A DNA stretch of 64,000 bases from M3007 sp037445225 (GCA_037445225.1 JBBIKW010000011.1:90631-154630); one strand, 5' to 3'; numbered from the stretch's first letter, positions 36,451 through 45,725 are shown. The notes: generated by a model from the letters alone, not told the origin. Translations and numbers: made by a program.

Positions 36451-37974
36451 TTAGCGCCTTTGCGATTTGCCTTTCAAACGAGCTAATCCGGCCTTAGCCT
36501 TAGCGTGCAGGCCGATGCGATACGTCGAAGGGCTGAGGCGCAGGCAGGTCTGATAGGCCGCTTTAGCCTGGGCATAACGGCCGCTGTGTTCGTAAAGAAG
36601 TCCCAGCTGGAGGGCTGACTGGCAGGCATAGTACAGCGGACTTTTTGCGCCGCGTGCAAGCACTTGGCGGTAGTAGTGTTCTGCTTCTTCCCATTGCTTT
36701 AGGGCGTGTGCTGTGCGCGCCCGCCTGTAGGCATACTCTAGCGCATAGTCGCCGGTATATTCGGTTTCGGAGCGCTGTGTCAAGATTTCATGAGCGCGCG
36801 CGTAATAACCGCCGTCGAAGAGCAGGCGCGCGCGCAAGAGGGTACGGTCAGGCATTGGCCCTTGGCGAGCCTCGTGCCAAGCAGCTCGGTCCTGTTCCGT
36901 GCGCGGCTTTTTCGCTGCGCGGATGTGCGCCATCCAGGTCCGATAGTCGGTATCATTGCCCTGCAAGAGGCTGTGCCACGCGATCTTTTGGCAGGCTTCC
37001 CAACGGCCGCTTTCTCCCAAATAGTGGCGAACAAAGCGGCGCAGGGGTCGATCGGCATCTGCATCTAACCGATTGAGCTTCAGAGTTCCCAGCAAGAGAT
37101 GGCGCTGCCAAAAAGGGTGGTAAACACTGCCCTCAGGAGTAGCCTCTAAAAGAGCAATGGCGTCGTCGTTTCGCCCCGAGCGCATGGCCACTATCGCTAA
37201 AGCATAGGCAGCCAAGGGGCTATGTGGCGGCTTCCATTGCGGTGTTTGCAGGGCATTCCAGGCACCTTCCGGATCTTCCCACAGGTTTAGGCGCAAAAAC
37301 GCCGCCGCTATGCGGATCTCTTCCTCGAATATGCGCACCTCAGCGTCGGGAGACGCCAACAATTCATCAAGCCCGCGAATACCCTCGCCAACAGAGCCCT
37401 CCATACCGCTCAACCATTCGGCCACCCACCGAAATTCATCGGGTAAGGCTCCCAAGGCAGCTGTAACGATACTCCAAGTCTTGCGGTTTAGCGCAAAATG
37501 CGGAAACAAGCGCTGGTTTTCGTCCAACAGCGAGCAGACTCGGCGCGCCTCTTGAGCCGCCGATAGGTAATGGTTTGCTCGCCCCCAAAGCACGGCCCGG
37601 TGAAAATGCATTTCCGCCTCCGCATAGCGCACCCAAGGAGAGGTTGAGGGCAGGCGCTCTACGGTTGCGATGCGCTCAGCGGATTTTTGATGGAAGTACC
37701 GATCCGTAGCCGCTTGGTCATCCAACACTGCCCGCAAAAAGTCGATGTAGTTTTCTAATAGGAGGGCTACAGGCATGGGCGCCTTAGATTGCTCCATGTC
37801 CTGTATGCAGAGATGGGCCTCGGAGAAGCGAAAAGCGACAATGTGTTGGTAAGCTGTGCGGGCTGCAGCCATCCAAGGAGGAGCGACCTGCCCTAATGTA
37901 GGTGCAATAGAGACGGAGCATAGCCCGCTTATTCCAACGACTCGGGCAAATAGAGCATTATTCATCGCTTTCAT
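36451..37974 (-). CDS. Exported TPR-repeat protein
   Basis: A 507-residue helical-repeat protein. The ATG at 37974 gives a signal-like N-terminus (MKAMNNALFARVVGISGLCS ... LGQV); the frame reaches further upstream but only inside the glycosyltransferase gene. The body is made of tetratricopeptide-like helices, clearest near the end (ARTAHALKQWEEAEHYYRQV and LGLLYEHSGRYAQAKAAYQT). It overlaps the glycosyltransferase stop by four bases (ATGA), so the two are translationally coupled. Probably periplasmic or lipid-free secreted scaffold; function unknown. Confidence 0.75.
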   Translation of the reverse strand: MKAMNNALFARVVGISGLCSVSIAPTLGQVAPPWMAAARTAYQHIVAFRFSEAHLCIQDMEQSKAPMPVALLLENYIDFLRAVLDDQAATDRYFHQKSAERIATVERLPSTSPWVRYAEAEMHFHRAVLWGRANHYLSAAQEARRVCSLLDENQRLFPHFALNRKTWSIVTAALGALPDEFRWVAEWLSGMEGSVGEGIRGLDELLASPDAEVRIFEEEIRIAAAFLRLNLWEDPEGAWNALQTPQWKPPHSPLAAYALAIVAMRSGRNDDAIALLEATPEGSVYHPFWQRHLLLGTLKLNRLDADADRPLRRFVRHYLGESGRWEACQKIAWHSLLQGNDTDYRTWMAHIRAAKKPRTEQDRAAWHEARQGPMPDRTLLRARLLFDGGYYARAHEILTQRSETEYTGDYALEYAYRRARTAHALKQWEEAEHYYRQVLARGAKSPLYYACQSALQLGLLYEHSGRYAQAKAAYQTCLRLSPSTYRIGLHAKAKAGLARLKGKSQRR

Positions 37975-39191
37975 CTTTCTATTTCTTGCCGCTCCAGCAG
38001 GCGGCGATAGAGAGCCAGATGTCTCTGCCCAACGACTTCCAATCGATAACACTGCTCGGCTTTCTGACGGGCCGCTAAGCGCAGCTGAGGCGACCGCTCC
38101 GCCACCCAAAGGATGGCGTCGGCTAAGGCTCGAGTGTCGCCTACGGGCGCTAAGTATCCGTTTCGACCGTGGTCCACCATTTCGGAAATGCCTCCCGCGC
38201 TAAAGCCCGCCACGGGTGTTCCGCACGAGAGCGCCTCCATGACTGTGTTGGGGAGGTTTTCTTCCAAAGACGGGATGATGAATACATCGGCAGAGGCATA
38301 GGCAGCGGCCAGCTGTGTTGGTTCGGAAAGAGCCCCTAAGGCATACACCGGACACGGCAGGGATTGCAATGTATCGGCGTGGGCTTTACCCATAACCATC
38401 AGGACGATGGGAACATCGGGTCGATGGCGGATTAGGTGTTTCAATGCATCTACCAAGTGAGAAAAACCTTTCCAAGGATTTTCCACCTTAACGGAGGAGA
38501 AGAGGGCCAATACGGCGTTGGGTGGAATGCCCCATTGCTGCCGGAATAACTGGCGTTGGGCATCAGAGATAGGGGCAAACAGTTCTGTATCGATAGCATT
38601 AGGTACCACCTCTATGGTATGATCGCGAAGGAGACTGCTGCTGCGGGCGCATTGCCCTAACCATTCGCTGCATGTGATAATTGTCAGGTGAGGGGGGAAG
38701 AGGCGTTTTTTTCGTCGCCATATGCGGTGCGAAAGGTCGCGCGGCCCAGGCCATCGCACCATTGGGCAATAACTGCATGCGTCTTGATACCTTTTGCAAT
38801 CGGCACTGTAGTGGCAGCCACCCGTAAACGCCCACATGTCGTGCAGCGTCCAAACCACTGGTTTTCCCAAGCGGGCTAACCGGGCAATGCCTTTCAACGA
38901 CAAAAAGCCTTGGTTTATCCAGTGCAAGTGGATGACGTCGGCTGCCTGCACCACGGGATGACGCGACATGTCGCAGCCGACATTAGCTAAGGAAAATTGA
39001 AAGCGCACCGAGCGATCGCGTTCGTATGGGAGAAAGGATAACCGCTCTGCGTAAAAGGGCCATCGGGATGAGGCGTCGGCGCCAGTCAGCACTCGCGCAT
39101 CGACACCAACACGGCGTAACGCCGCTGCTAAGCGCCCGCAGGCGATGCCCGCCCCACCATGCGGATAGGTGGTCAATAATGCTATGCGCAT
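37971..39191 (-). CDS. Glycosyltransferase, GT4-like (GT-B fold)
   Basis: A 406-residue cytoplasmic transferase. The N-terminal domain has ALLTTYPHGGAGIACGRLA and HLHWINQGFLS, and the C-terminal domain has the nucleotide-sugar site PSLEENLPNTVMEALSCGTP with the family E-x7-E pattern. A cysteine-rich segment (GGCHYSADCKRYQDACSYCP) near residue 130 matches WcaC-type relatives in cell-surface polysaccharide synthesis. No polysaccharide cluster surrounds it, so the acceptor is unknown. It is the first gene of a pair with the TPR protein. Confidence 0.88.
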   Translation of the reverse strand: MRIALLTTYPHGGAGIACGRLAAALRRVGVDARVLTGADASSRWPFYAERLSFLPYERDRSVRFQFSLANVGCDMSRHPVVQAADVIHLHWINQGFLSLKGIARLARLGKPVVWTLHDMWAFTGGCHYSADCKRYQDACSYCPMVRWPGPRDLSHRIWRRKKRLFPPHLTIITCSEWLGQCARSSSLLRDHTIEVVPNAIDTELFAPISDAQRQLFRQQWGIPPNAVLALFSSVKVENPWKGFSHLVDALKHLIRHRPDVPIVLMVMGKAHADTLQSLPCPVYALGALSEPTQLAAAYASADVFIIPSLEENLPNTVMEALSCGTPVAGFSAGGISEMVDHGRNGYLAPVGDTRALADAILWVAERSPQLRLAARQKAEQCYRLEVVGQRHLALYRRLLERQEIER

Positions 39192-39192
39192 A

Positions 39193-39215
39193 TGCAGTTT
39201 TGTGGCAAAACTGCA
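39193..39215. repeat. 10-bp inverted repeat just before the glycosyltransferase start
   Basis: Arms TGCAGTTTTG (39193-39202) and CAAAACTGCA (39206-39215), loop TGG, perfect. It begins two bases upstream of the ATG at 39191, in the intergenic region shared with the divergent exonuclease gene. As RNA it would put a hairpin over the ribosome site; as DNA it could be an operator. Confidence 0.6.
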
Positions 39216-39276
39216 AACAATTCGCCGAATCGCGCGTCTTTACGTGTGCGCACCCTATTACAACATCTGTTAGCGT

Positions 39277-39822
39277 ATGAAAAACTACGTCATCTACGAT
39301 CTGGAGGCCACCTGCTGGGAGCATAAGCCGCCGGGATATGTGCAAGAGATTATCGAAATTGGCGCTTTTCGGGTCAATGCTTACGGAGAGGTGCGCGGCA
39401 AATTCAACCGCTTCGTGCGTCCCATAGTCCATCCTATCCTGTCGCCCTTTTGTCGACAGCTCACGCAAATTACCCAGCAAGACATCAATCGGGCGGCAAC
39501 CTTTCCGGAAGTATTAGAAGAGTTTTGGCAATGGGCGCGCATCGGCGAAGAAGACTATGTCCTTTGTTCTTGGGGCGCCATGGACCCTAAAATGCTCCTC
39601 CACGACTGCCAATTGCATCGTATAGACACCGACTGGATCCGTCAACACGCTAACCTCAAAAAGCAATACGCTCAAATTAAGGGACTCCGCTACCCCGTAG
39701 GGCTGCGCAAGGCGATGGAAATCGAACAGCTCCTGTTTACAGGAGCCCATCACCGCGGCATCTCCGACGCAGAAAACCTCACCAAGATTTTTCTCAAATA
39801 TCTGGGACACTGGTCGGTGTAG
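39277..39822 (+). CDS. DEDDh 3'-5' exonuclease, ERI-1/KapD-like
   Basis: A 181-residue nuclease of the DnaQ-like superfamily. Acidic residues of motif I are in IYDLEATCWE, motif II in SWGAMDPKML, and motif III in HRGISDAENLTKIF with the DEDDh histidine. The closest recognisable group is the ERI-1 / KinA-inhibitor type, which trims RNA or DNA 3' ends. Length fits a single-domain enzyme. No coupled gene. Confidence 0.88.
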   Translation: MKNYVIYDLEATCWEHKPPGYVQEIIEIGAFRVNAYGEVRGKFNRFVRPIVHPILSPFCRQLTQITQQDINRAATFPEVLEEFWQWARIGEEDYVLCSWGAMDPKMLLHDCQLHRIDTDWIRQHANLKKQYAQIKGLRYPVGLRKAMEIEQLLFTGAHHRGISDAENLTKIFLKYLGHWSV

Positions 39823-39992
39823 AGGATATACCGGAGTCTCTCAGGAGTATTCCTATTGCGCATAAGTGAATGGGGAGGCCCTCCTGAAAAGGTGCCCCCT
39901 GGCTCTCTTTATTTTTAACATGAACTTAAAGCCGCTTATTCTGCTTGAGTCCAGCGGAGGATGCAATTTTGAGGAATAAAAAATTTATCGCC

Positions 39993-40238
39993 ATGATACT
40001 ACACACTTACACAACAGAGGAAGTAGAATATTTAAACGGCACCTCTCAAACGGTCTCCACTTGGGCTATGAGCGACGAGGAAGAGTCCTCTGAGACAGCA
40101 GCGGACGAGGAGGAGGACGAAGAGGTGATAGATGACGTGGACGAGGAGGAGTTGGCGGATGAGGAGGACAATCTGGACGAGGAATCTGCTGAAGGCGACG
40201 AGGAGGAGGATATCGATACCTCTGAAGAGCAGGCGTAG
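39993..40238 (+). CDS. Small, extremely acidic hypothetical protein
   Basis: An 81-residue frame. The first 27 residues (MILHTYTTEEVEYLNGTSQT ...) are ordinary and the remaining 50 are almost only Glu, Asp, Ala, Ser and Thr. I do not recognise it. An A-rich stretch precedes the ATG; a longer start at 39945 is possible. Its TAG stop is in the same frame as part of the pstS remnant, but I see no sign they were one protein. It could be a real acidic protein or a non-coding purine-rich tract. Confidence 0.45.
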   Translation: MILHTYTTEEVEYLNGTSQTVSTWAMSDEEESSETAADEEEDEEVIDDVDEEELADEEDNLDEESAEGDEEEDIDTSEEQA

Positions 40239-41183
40239 AAAGCTGCCCTGGGGTTGGTGGGGCTTTATTTTTTTATTGCAGGCGGTTCCGAACGGATGCG
40301 AGCAGATGCGCAGCGTGGAGCGCACACGGTGCGCGGCTCGGACACGGAGGTAAACGTGGTGTTTCGTCTGGCGGAAGCCTACATGGCCCAGGATTCCGGC
40401 GTATCGATTAGTATCGCAGGCGGCGGCTCGGGCGCGGGCATTGCGGCCTTGCTCAACGGCAAGGTAGATGTGGCTAATTCTTCGCGTCCGTTAAAGGAGA
40501 GAGAAATCGCTTTAGCCCGACTACGAGGTATTCAGCTAGTAGCCCACATTTTCGCGGCAGATGCGCTGGTGGTTATTGTCAACTCCAACACCGGTGTAGA
40601 TAGCCTCACACTTGAGCAACTCAGTCGCATCTACTTGGGAGAGGTGCGCGATTGGTCTGCCGTGGGAGGTCGACCGGGCCGCATATCGCTATACGGCAGG
40701 CAGAGCAATTCCGGCACTTACATTTATTTCCGAGACAGGGTGGTGGGGCGTGATTTTTCGCCAGCTGTTAAGCAAATGAACGGCACCGCCTAAATTGTAG
40801 AGTCGGTGTTGCGCGACCCTTATGGAATCGGATACGTGGGGCTCGGCTACGTGGTCAAAGCCGATGGCGCTATTCGGGAAGGCATTCGTATTGTTCGCCT
40901 AAAGAAGGATGCCCAGCACCCTGCCGCCTCCCCCTTAGAGGAAGCCGCCTTGCGCTCAGGCCTTTATCCATTGGTGCGCCCGCTGTATCAATATACTAAG
41001 GGCTACCCTACTGGAAAACTGCGCGCATTCATTCAGTTCGAGAGCAGTGCCTTAGGGCAGCAAATTATCCGGCAAAGCGGCTATCTCTCTCCCCGGCCGA
41101 AATTGTTGGAAGCCAACATTTCTTCCGAGACATCGCCGACAGCGATAGAAAACGCCCATGACTTGGACGAAGGAAACAGATGA
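40222..41183 (+). pseudogene. pstS: Phosphate-binding protein PstS, disrupted
   Basis: Remnant of the periplasmic phosphate-binding subunit of the Pst transporter. The main domain is clear (VRGSDTEVNVVFRLAEAYM, GGGSGAGIAALLNGKVDVAN, YGRQSNSGTYIYF, GIGYVGLGYVVKADG). Three defects are visible. The signal peptide (RRRKLPWGWWGFIFLLQAVP) lies in a different frame, joined to the domain if two bases are removed near the CACA at 40323-40326. It has no standard start codon, only CTG at 40222. A TAA at 40791-40793 interrupts MNGTA/IVESV, after which the same frame continues to 41183. The stop overlaps the pstC start by four bases. Confidence 0.8.
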
Positions 41184-42054
41184 AAAGAAGCCGCTCCTTT
41201 TGGAATTTCTTTTTCGAAAAATCGTTGGCAAGCGCTGCTTTGGTGGCTATTGCCTAGCTGGTGGGGATTTTCTCTCTAGTTGGAAAGCTTTTGACGATAT
41301 CGGCTTAGCGGCTTTTCTATCGAGCGACATCTGGAACCCTTCGGCCTTTGAGGAGTCTTCCTATGGCATAGGATCGCTGCAGGTTGGTACGGGATTGACT
41401 ACGTTGGGCGCTATAGCCATTGCGGCACCTTTGGGCATAGGGATGGCGTTTTTTCTTTCAGAGATAGCGCCTATCGCCTTGCGCAATGCCATGAAGCCAC
41501 TAGTCGAATTGCTCGCCGCGGTTCCTTCTGTGGTTTTAGGTTTTGTCAGCATTGTCTTGGTAGGGCCTTTCCTGGCCAGTGCATTCGGCTTGCCTAATGG
41601 TCTAAACGCCCTCAACGGCTGTATTCTTTTGGCGTTTATGGCATTGCCTACTGTGGTCAGTGTAGCGGAAGATGTCACCCAGGCGGTACCGCAAGCGTAC
41701 AAAGAAGCCAGTTACGCTTTGGGCGCTAACCGATGGGAAACCCTTACGCGGGTGACGCTTCCCGCATGCTATTCGGGTTTGATATCGGCTGCCATGTTAG
41801 GGGTGGGTCGGGCGGTAGGGGAAACGATGACAGTGCTGATGGCTACAGGCAATGCCAATGCTTTTCCTTCGGGCTTTTTTTCCTCGGTGCGCACTTTGAC
41901 GGCGACGATTGCGATTGAGATGGGCGAAGTTCCAACCGCTACGACGCACTACTACGCCCTTTTCGCCTGTGCTTTGGTGCTCTTTATCCTGACGTTGGCT
42001 GTAAATGTAGTGGCTGAGCGCATTGCCACTCGACTAAGAAAGCGCGGACAATGA
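41180..42054 (+). pseudogene. pstC: Phosphate permease PstC, disrupted
   Basis: Remnant of a Pst membrane subunit. The ATG at 41180 opens the expected N-terminus (MKRSRSFWNFFFEKSLASAA) but a TAG at 41255-41257 interrupts it inside the first membrane helix, and the frame then shifts at the A-run 41284-41286 (GGAAAGC; adding one A restores LVGKAFDDIGLAAF). From there to 42054 the permease is intact, with four to five membrane helices and the binding-protein-transport loop EASYALGANRWETLTRVTLP. Two independent lesions make translation of a whole protein unlikely. Confidence 0.85.
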
Positions 42055-42072
42055 TATACCGGAGGATAAGTA

Positions 42073-42909
42073 ATGTGGGCGGGTATCGCCTCTTTGATAG
42101 GCTGTGCGGGCATAGTGGTGGCCTTTGTCGCTTTGCTGCTCTTCGACATCGGGCGTCAGGGCATTCCGGTGTTGAGCTGGGAATTTCTGACGCACTTTCC
42201 TCGAGAGGGTATGACCGAAGGCGGCATTTAGCCCGCCATTTTCGGCACTACTCTGCTGACTGTGATCACTACTTTGCTGGCAGCGCCTATAGGCATTGCG
42301 TGTGCGGTGTGGTTAGAGGAATACGCTGTGGAAGGTGCGTTTACTCAGTTGACACGCGCTGCTATTCGAAATTTGGCGGGAGTTCCCAGCATTGTCTATG
42401 GATTGTTTGGATTGGCCATCTTTGTAGAGGGGATGCGCATGGGCGCTTCTGTCTTAGCTTCTGCTTGTACGCTTGCCCTACTGACGCTGCCTTCTATTAT
42501 CGCCACTTCGGAAGAGGCTCTTCGACAAGTGCCGCGTTCGCTGAGAGAAGGCGCTTTAGCCCTAGGAGCTACCCGCTGGGAAACCACCTACACTTTAGTA
42601 CTACCCACGGCCTTGCCAGGAATACTTACAGGGGTCATCTTAGCCCTCTCGCGGGCCGCCGGCGAGACCGCGCCCATATTATTCACTGGCGTAGCCTTCT
42701 ACACGCGCTACCTGCCCGGCTCGCTCTTCGACGAGTTCGTGGCTCTACCCTACCACCTATATATCCTATCTACGCAGCATCACGAGCCGGAACAAGTACG
42801 CCCCTTGGCCTACGCTACCGCCGTCACCTTGCTCTTGCTGGTATTTTTGCTCAACCTCTTTGCTTTTGGCTTGCGCGCCTACTTCCGACAAAAGAAACGA
42901 CTCTTGTGA
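42073..42909 (+). pseudogene. pstA: Phosphate permease PstA, disrupted by an amber codon
   Basis: Remnant of the second Pst membrane subunit. The N-terminus (MWAGIASLIGCAGIVVAFVA ... FLTHFPREGMTEGGI) runs into TAG at 42229-42231, and the same frame continues with PAIFGTTLLTVITTLLAAPI to a normal end at 42909. The permease loop is EGALALGATRWETTYTLVLP and six membrane helices can be made out in the joined product. Only this single defect is seen. Nine bases separate it from pstB. Confidence 0.85.
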
Positions 42910-42917
42910 GACAGACT

Positions 42918-43676
42918 ATGGAAAGGGATATTCTGCAGATAGCGCAATTGCACGTGTATGCGAAAAATAAACACCTTCTCAAAGATATCTCCCTAACCAT
43001 ACCGGAACACCATATTATAGCATTGATAGGTCCTTCCGGCTGCGGAAAGACAATGCTCTTGCGCAGTATCAACCGCATGCACGACCTCCACCCGGACATC
43101 AGAGTAGAGGGGCGCATCCTCCTCGAAGGCAAAAATATTTTGGACCGCCGCGTTGACCCCGTTTGGGTGCGCCGCCGAATCGGCGTGGTTTTCCAAAAGC
43201 CCAATCCCTTTCCCAAATCTATCTTTAAAAATGTCGCTTACGAGTTGCATATTAATGGCATGCACCACCCGAAGCGCGTATGGGCCATCGTAGAGAATAG
43301 CCTTCGGCAGAGCCATCTGTGGGACGAAGTGAAGGATGAGCTGGACAAATCCGCTCTGGAACTATCCGGCGGCCAGCAACAACGCCTGTGCTTAGCCCGC
43401 GCTATAGCAGTGGCACCGGAAATTCTCTTATTGGATGAGCCTTGCTCGGCATTGGACCCTATCAGTACCGCTAAAATTGAGGAAACACTTCTGGAAATCA
43501 AGAAGCTGTACACCATCGTTATTGTAACCCATAACCTGCAACAGGCGTGGCGGATCGCCGACTACACTGCTTTTCTTTATATGGGCGAGTTAATCGAGTA
43601 TGGTCCGACTGCGCAGGTGTTTAAACAGCCTCGGCACGAGTTGACTGCCCAATATATCCGAGGTTACTTCGGTTGA
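42918..43676 (+). CDS. pstB: Phosphate ABC transporter ATPase PstB
   Basis: The ATP-binding subunit of the Pst transporter, 252 residues, the only intact gene of the set. Walker A is GPSGCGKTMLLRSINRMHD, the Q-loop FQKPNPFPKSI, the signature LSGGQQQRLCLARAIAV, Walker B ILLLDEPCSALDPIST, and the H-loop VTHNLQQAWRIADY. The residue after the Walker A lysine-threonine is Met, where PstB usually has Thr or Leu, and a few other family positions differ, which might be early drift. No phoU or regulator follows. With its permeases broken it may be an orphan. Confidence 0.92.
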   Translation: MERDILQIAQLHVYAKNKHLLKDISLTIPEHHIIALIGPSGCGKTMLLRSINRMHDLHPDIRVEGRILLEGKNILDRRVDPVWVRRRIGVVFQKPNPFPKSIFKNVAYELHINGMHHPKRVWAIVENSLRQSHLWDEVKDELDKSALELSGGQQQRLCLARAIAVAPEILLLDEPCSALDPISTAKIEETLLEIKKLYTIVIVTHNLQQAWRIADYTAFLYMGELIEYGPTAQVFKQPRHELTAQYIRGYFG

Positions 43677-43732
43677 GAGATGCCCATTACGAGGACGAAG
43701 ATGCTGCTGAGGCCATCCCGCTCCTGAACGCA

Positions 43733-44183
43733 TCAGGTATCGGCGCTCATCAACAGCTGAACCATTTCCGCATGCCCTTGTTCCCGAGCTAGCGAGAGAG
43801 CGCTGTTGTTGTGTTCAGCGGTACAGCTTACCTCAGCGCCATTAGCTATCAGTAGGCGGGCTATATCGAGCCGGTTGCGAAGAGCGGCGTGCATCAGCGA
43901 TGTCGGACCACTGGCATGCAACGCGTTGAGCCGACAAGCAGCCTTAATGAGCAGCTCGCCAGCTCCGACATCGCCCGAACCCGCCACCCAAAAGAGCGCA
44001 TTTCGCCTCTCTGTCGATACGCCGATCCTTTCTCGCTTAGTAATAAAGAGCTACCAACTCGTAACCTGACCGATGGGTGGCCTCCATCAGGCAGTCCCAA
44101 GGAGTATCCGTTCTCCTTTCCTCCAAGCTTTGCCGCAGTTGCAAGTATTCGTTGCTTACGCGGCTGGTAGTCCTTTTCAACAT
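43733..44183 (-). pseudogene. Ankyrin-repeat protein, frameshifted
   Basis: From an ATG at 44183 one frame reads MLKRTTSRVSNEYLQLRQSL ... DCLMEATHRSGYELVALYY and stops at 44037; the adjoining frame continues the ankyrin pattern (RIGVSTERRNALFWVAGSGD ... GPTSLMHAALRNRLDIARLL ... NNSALSLAREQGHAEMVQLL) to 43733. Joining them across about 44040-44050 gives a continuous product with three to four ankyrin repeats, so I read this as one gene with a one-base loss. The intact downstream part alone could be translated from a GTG at 43987. Function unknown; ankyrin repeats mediate protein binding. Confidence 0.6.
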
Positions 44184-44218
44184 GGCATTGTTTTCACGAC
44201 AGAAAACCGCGTATTTCC

Positions 44219-45637
44219 CTATGAAGCATAGGGAGAGTCGTAGCCCAAGATGCGCAACATAGAGTCCGCATCTTGTTCGGGAAAGACCTCCCAATCCATC
44301 AACTCGCCGTAGTAGTTTTTGTCGACAAGAATGTGTTTGGGCGAAGGGATGAGACAGTGCTTCAGCCCACCGTAACCACTGAGCGACTCCTGATAAGCAC
44401 CGGTGTGAAAGAAACCGATGTAGAGCGGCTCTTCCTGAGTCTCGTCGTAAACGGGAAGATACACTTGATTGATATGGGCCTCTGAGTTGTAGTAGTCGGC
44501 ATTGTCGCAGCTGATACCGCCGATGTTGACGCGCTGGTGTTCCTTGTCCCAGTGGTTAATGGGCAGCAGGATAAAGCGCTCTTTGATGCCCCAGCTGTCC
44601 GGCAGCGTGTTGATGAGCGAGTTGTCGAGCATATACCACTGCTCGGCGTCGTTTTGTTGTTTTTTGCCGATGACGGAGAAGATGACGGCACCGCTCTCGC
44701 CCACGGTATACTTCCCGAATTCCGTATAGATATCCGGCTCAGGCACGCCTTCATCGTCGCAATATTCCTTGATGAGGCGAACGATTTCGCCCACCATGTA
44801 CGGGTAGTCGTACTCAAAGCCCAGCGAATTGCGGATGGGCATTCCGCCGCCAATATTCAGACAGGTGAGGGTTGGGCATTTTTTGCGCAGCTCGCAGTAC
44901 GTCTTGATGCCTTTCTTGAGCTCGCTCCAATAGTATATCGTATCCTTGATGCCGGTGTCCACGAAGAAGTGGATCATTTTGAGCACAAACTTAGAGTTGC
45001 CCGCTATCTTCTGCTCGTAGAAAGGCAGGACGTCGCTTTGGCGAATGCCGAGTCGGGAAGTATAAAACTCGAAGTTGGGTTCTTCTTCGGTAGCTATCCG
45101 AATGCCTATGTTGCACCAGTCTTTTTTGACCAATTGGGCATATGCTTCTAGCTCTTTGGCATTATCGCATACGGGAATAACGTTTTGGAAACCCTCATCG
45201 ATGAGCCTTGCGATGCCGCGTAGGTAAGACAGCGGCTTGTAGCCGTTGTTGACAATGGTGGTGCTTTTGTTGATCTTTCCTAAGCGATACAACCGCCAGA
45301 TAAGGTCGATGTCGAAAGCCGAAGAGGTTTCGAGCTGTGTGCCGTTCTTCAAAACTTCGTTGAGCACAAAGGCAAAGTGCGAGCTCTTTGTGCAGTAGCA
45401 GTACACGTACTTGCCGGTATAGTTGTGGCGCTGCATCGCGTCGCGAAAGAGCTTGCGCGCCGTTTGAATTTTTTCTCCAATCTTGGGCAGATAGGTCAGC
45501 TTGAGGGGTGAACCATATTTTTGGATGAGCTCGTACAGGTCGATATCGTTAAAAAAGAGGCGATTGTCCTTTAAGCGAAAGCCGTCTTGGGGAAAGTCAA
45601 AGGTTTGGGTAACGAGATCGTAGTATGTGTTTTTCAT
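44219..45637 (-). CDS. speA: Biosynthetic arginine decarboxylase
   Basis: A PLP-dependent (alanine-racemase fold) decarboxylase making agmatine for polyamine synthesis. The 472-residue protein has the PLP lysine in YCYCTKSSHFAFVLNEVL, the glycine-rich phosphate loop LTCLNIGGGMPIRNS, and conserved C-terminal segments such as ISCDNADYYN and GFFHTGAYQESLSGYGG. It is shorter than the E. coli SpeA (which has extra domains) but normal for the Bacteroidota form. An exact TACTTTTG box lies 23 bases upstream. Confidence 0.88.
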   Translation of the reverse strand: MKNTYYDLVTQTFDFPQDGFRLKDNRLFFNDIDLYELIQKYGSPLKLTYLPKIGEKIQTARKLFRDAMQRHNYTGKYVYCYCTKSSHFAFVLNEVLKNGTQLETSSAFDIDLIWRLYRLGKINKSTTIVNNGYKPLSYLRGIARLIDEGFQNVIPVCDNAKELEAYAQLVKKDWCNIGIRIATEEEPNFEFYTSRLGIRQSDVLPFYEQKIAGNSKFVLKMIHFFVDTGIKDTIYYWSELKKGIKTYCELRKKCPTLTCLNIGGGMPIRNSLGFEYDYPYMVGEIVRLIKEYCDDEGVPEPDIYTEFGKYTVGESGAVIFSVIGKKQQNDAEQWYMLDNSLINTLPDSWGIKERFILLPINHWDKEHQRVNIGGISCDNADYYNSEAHINQVYLPVYDETQEEPLYIGFFHTGAYQESLSGYGGLKHCLIPSPKHILVDKNYYGELMDWEVFPEQDADSMLRILGYDSPYAS

Positions 45638-45659
45638 CTTCCCGCATAAAAAAGGCGTG

Positions 45660-45667
45660 CAAAAGTA
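45660..45667 (-). promoter_or_regulatory. Putative -7 promoter box of speA
   Basis: TACTTTTG on the minus strand, exact consensus, 23 bases before the ATG at 45637. Confidence 0.5.
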
Positions 45668-45725
45668 CCCTTCCTTTGGAAAATAGGGGGCAGCTTTTTA
45701 ATATACTCTTTGTTCCTTGGGCAAG

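Noticed and set aside
39993..41183. Acidic frame and pstS as one read-through protein
   Set aside because: They share a frame across the TAG at 40236, but pstS has its own export signal in another frame and the acidic tract does not belong to that family.
42051..42915. Long plus-strand frame running from 42051 into pstB
   Set aside because: Its first 290 codons are an out-of-frame reading of pstA with Arg/His/Ser-rich composition; only the pstB part from 42918 is real.
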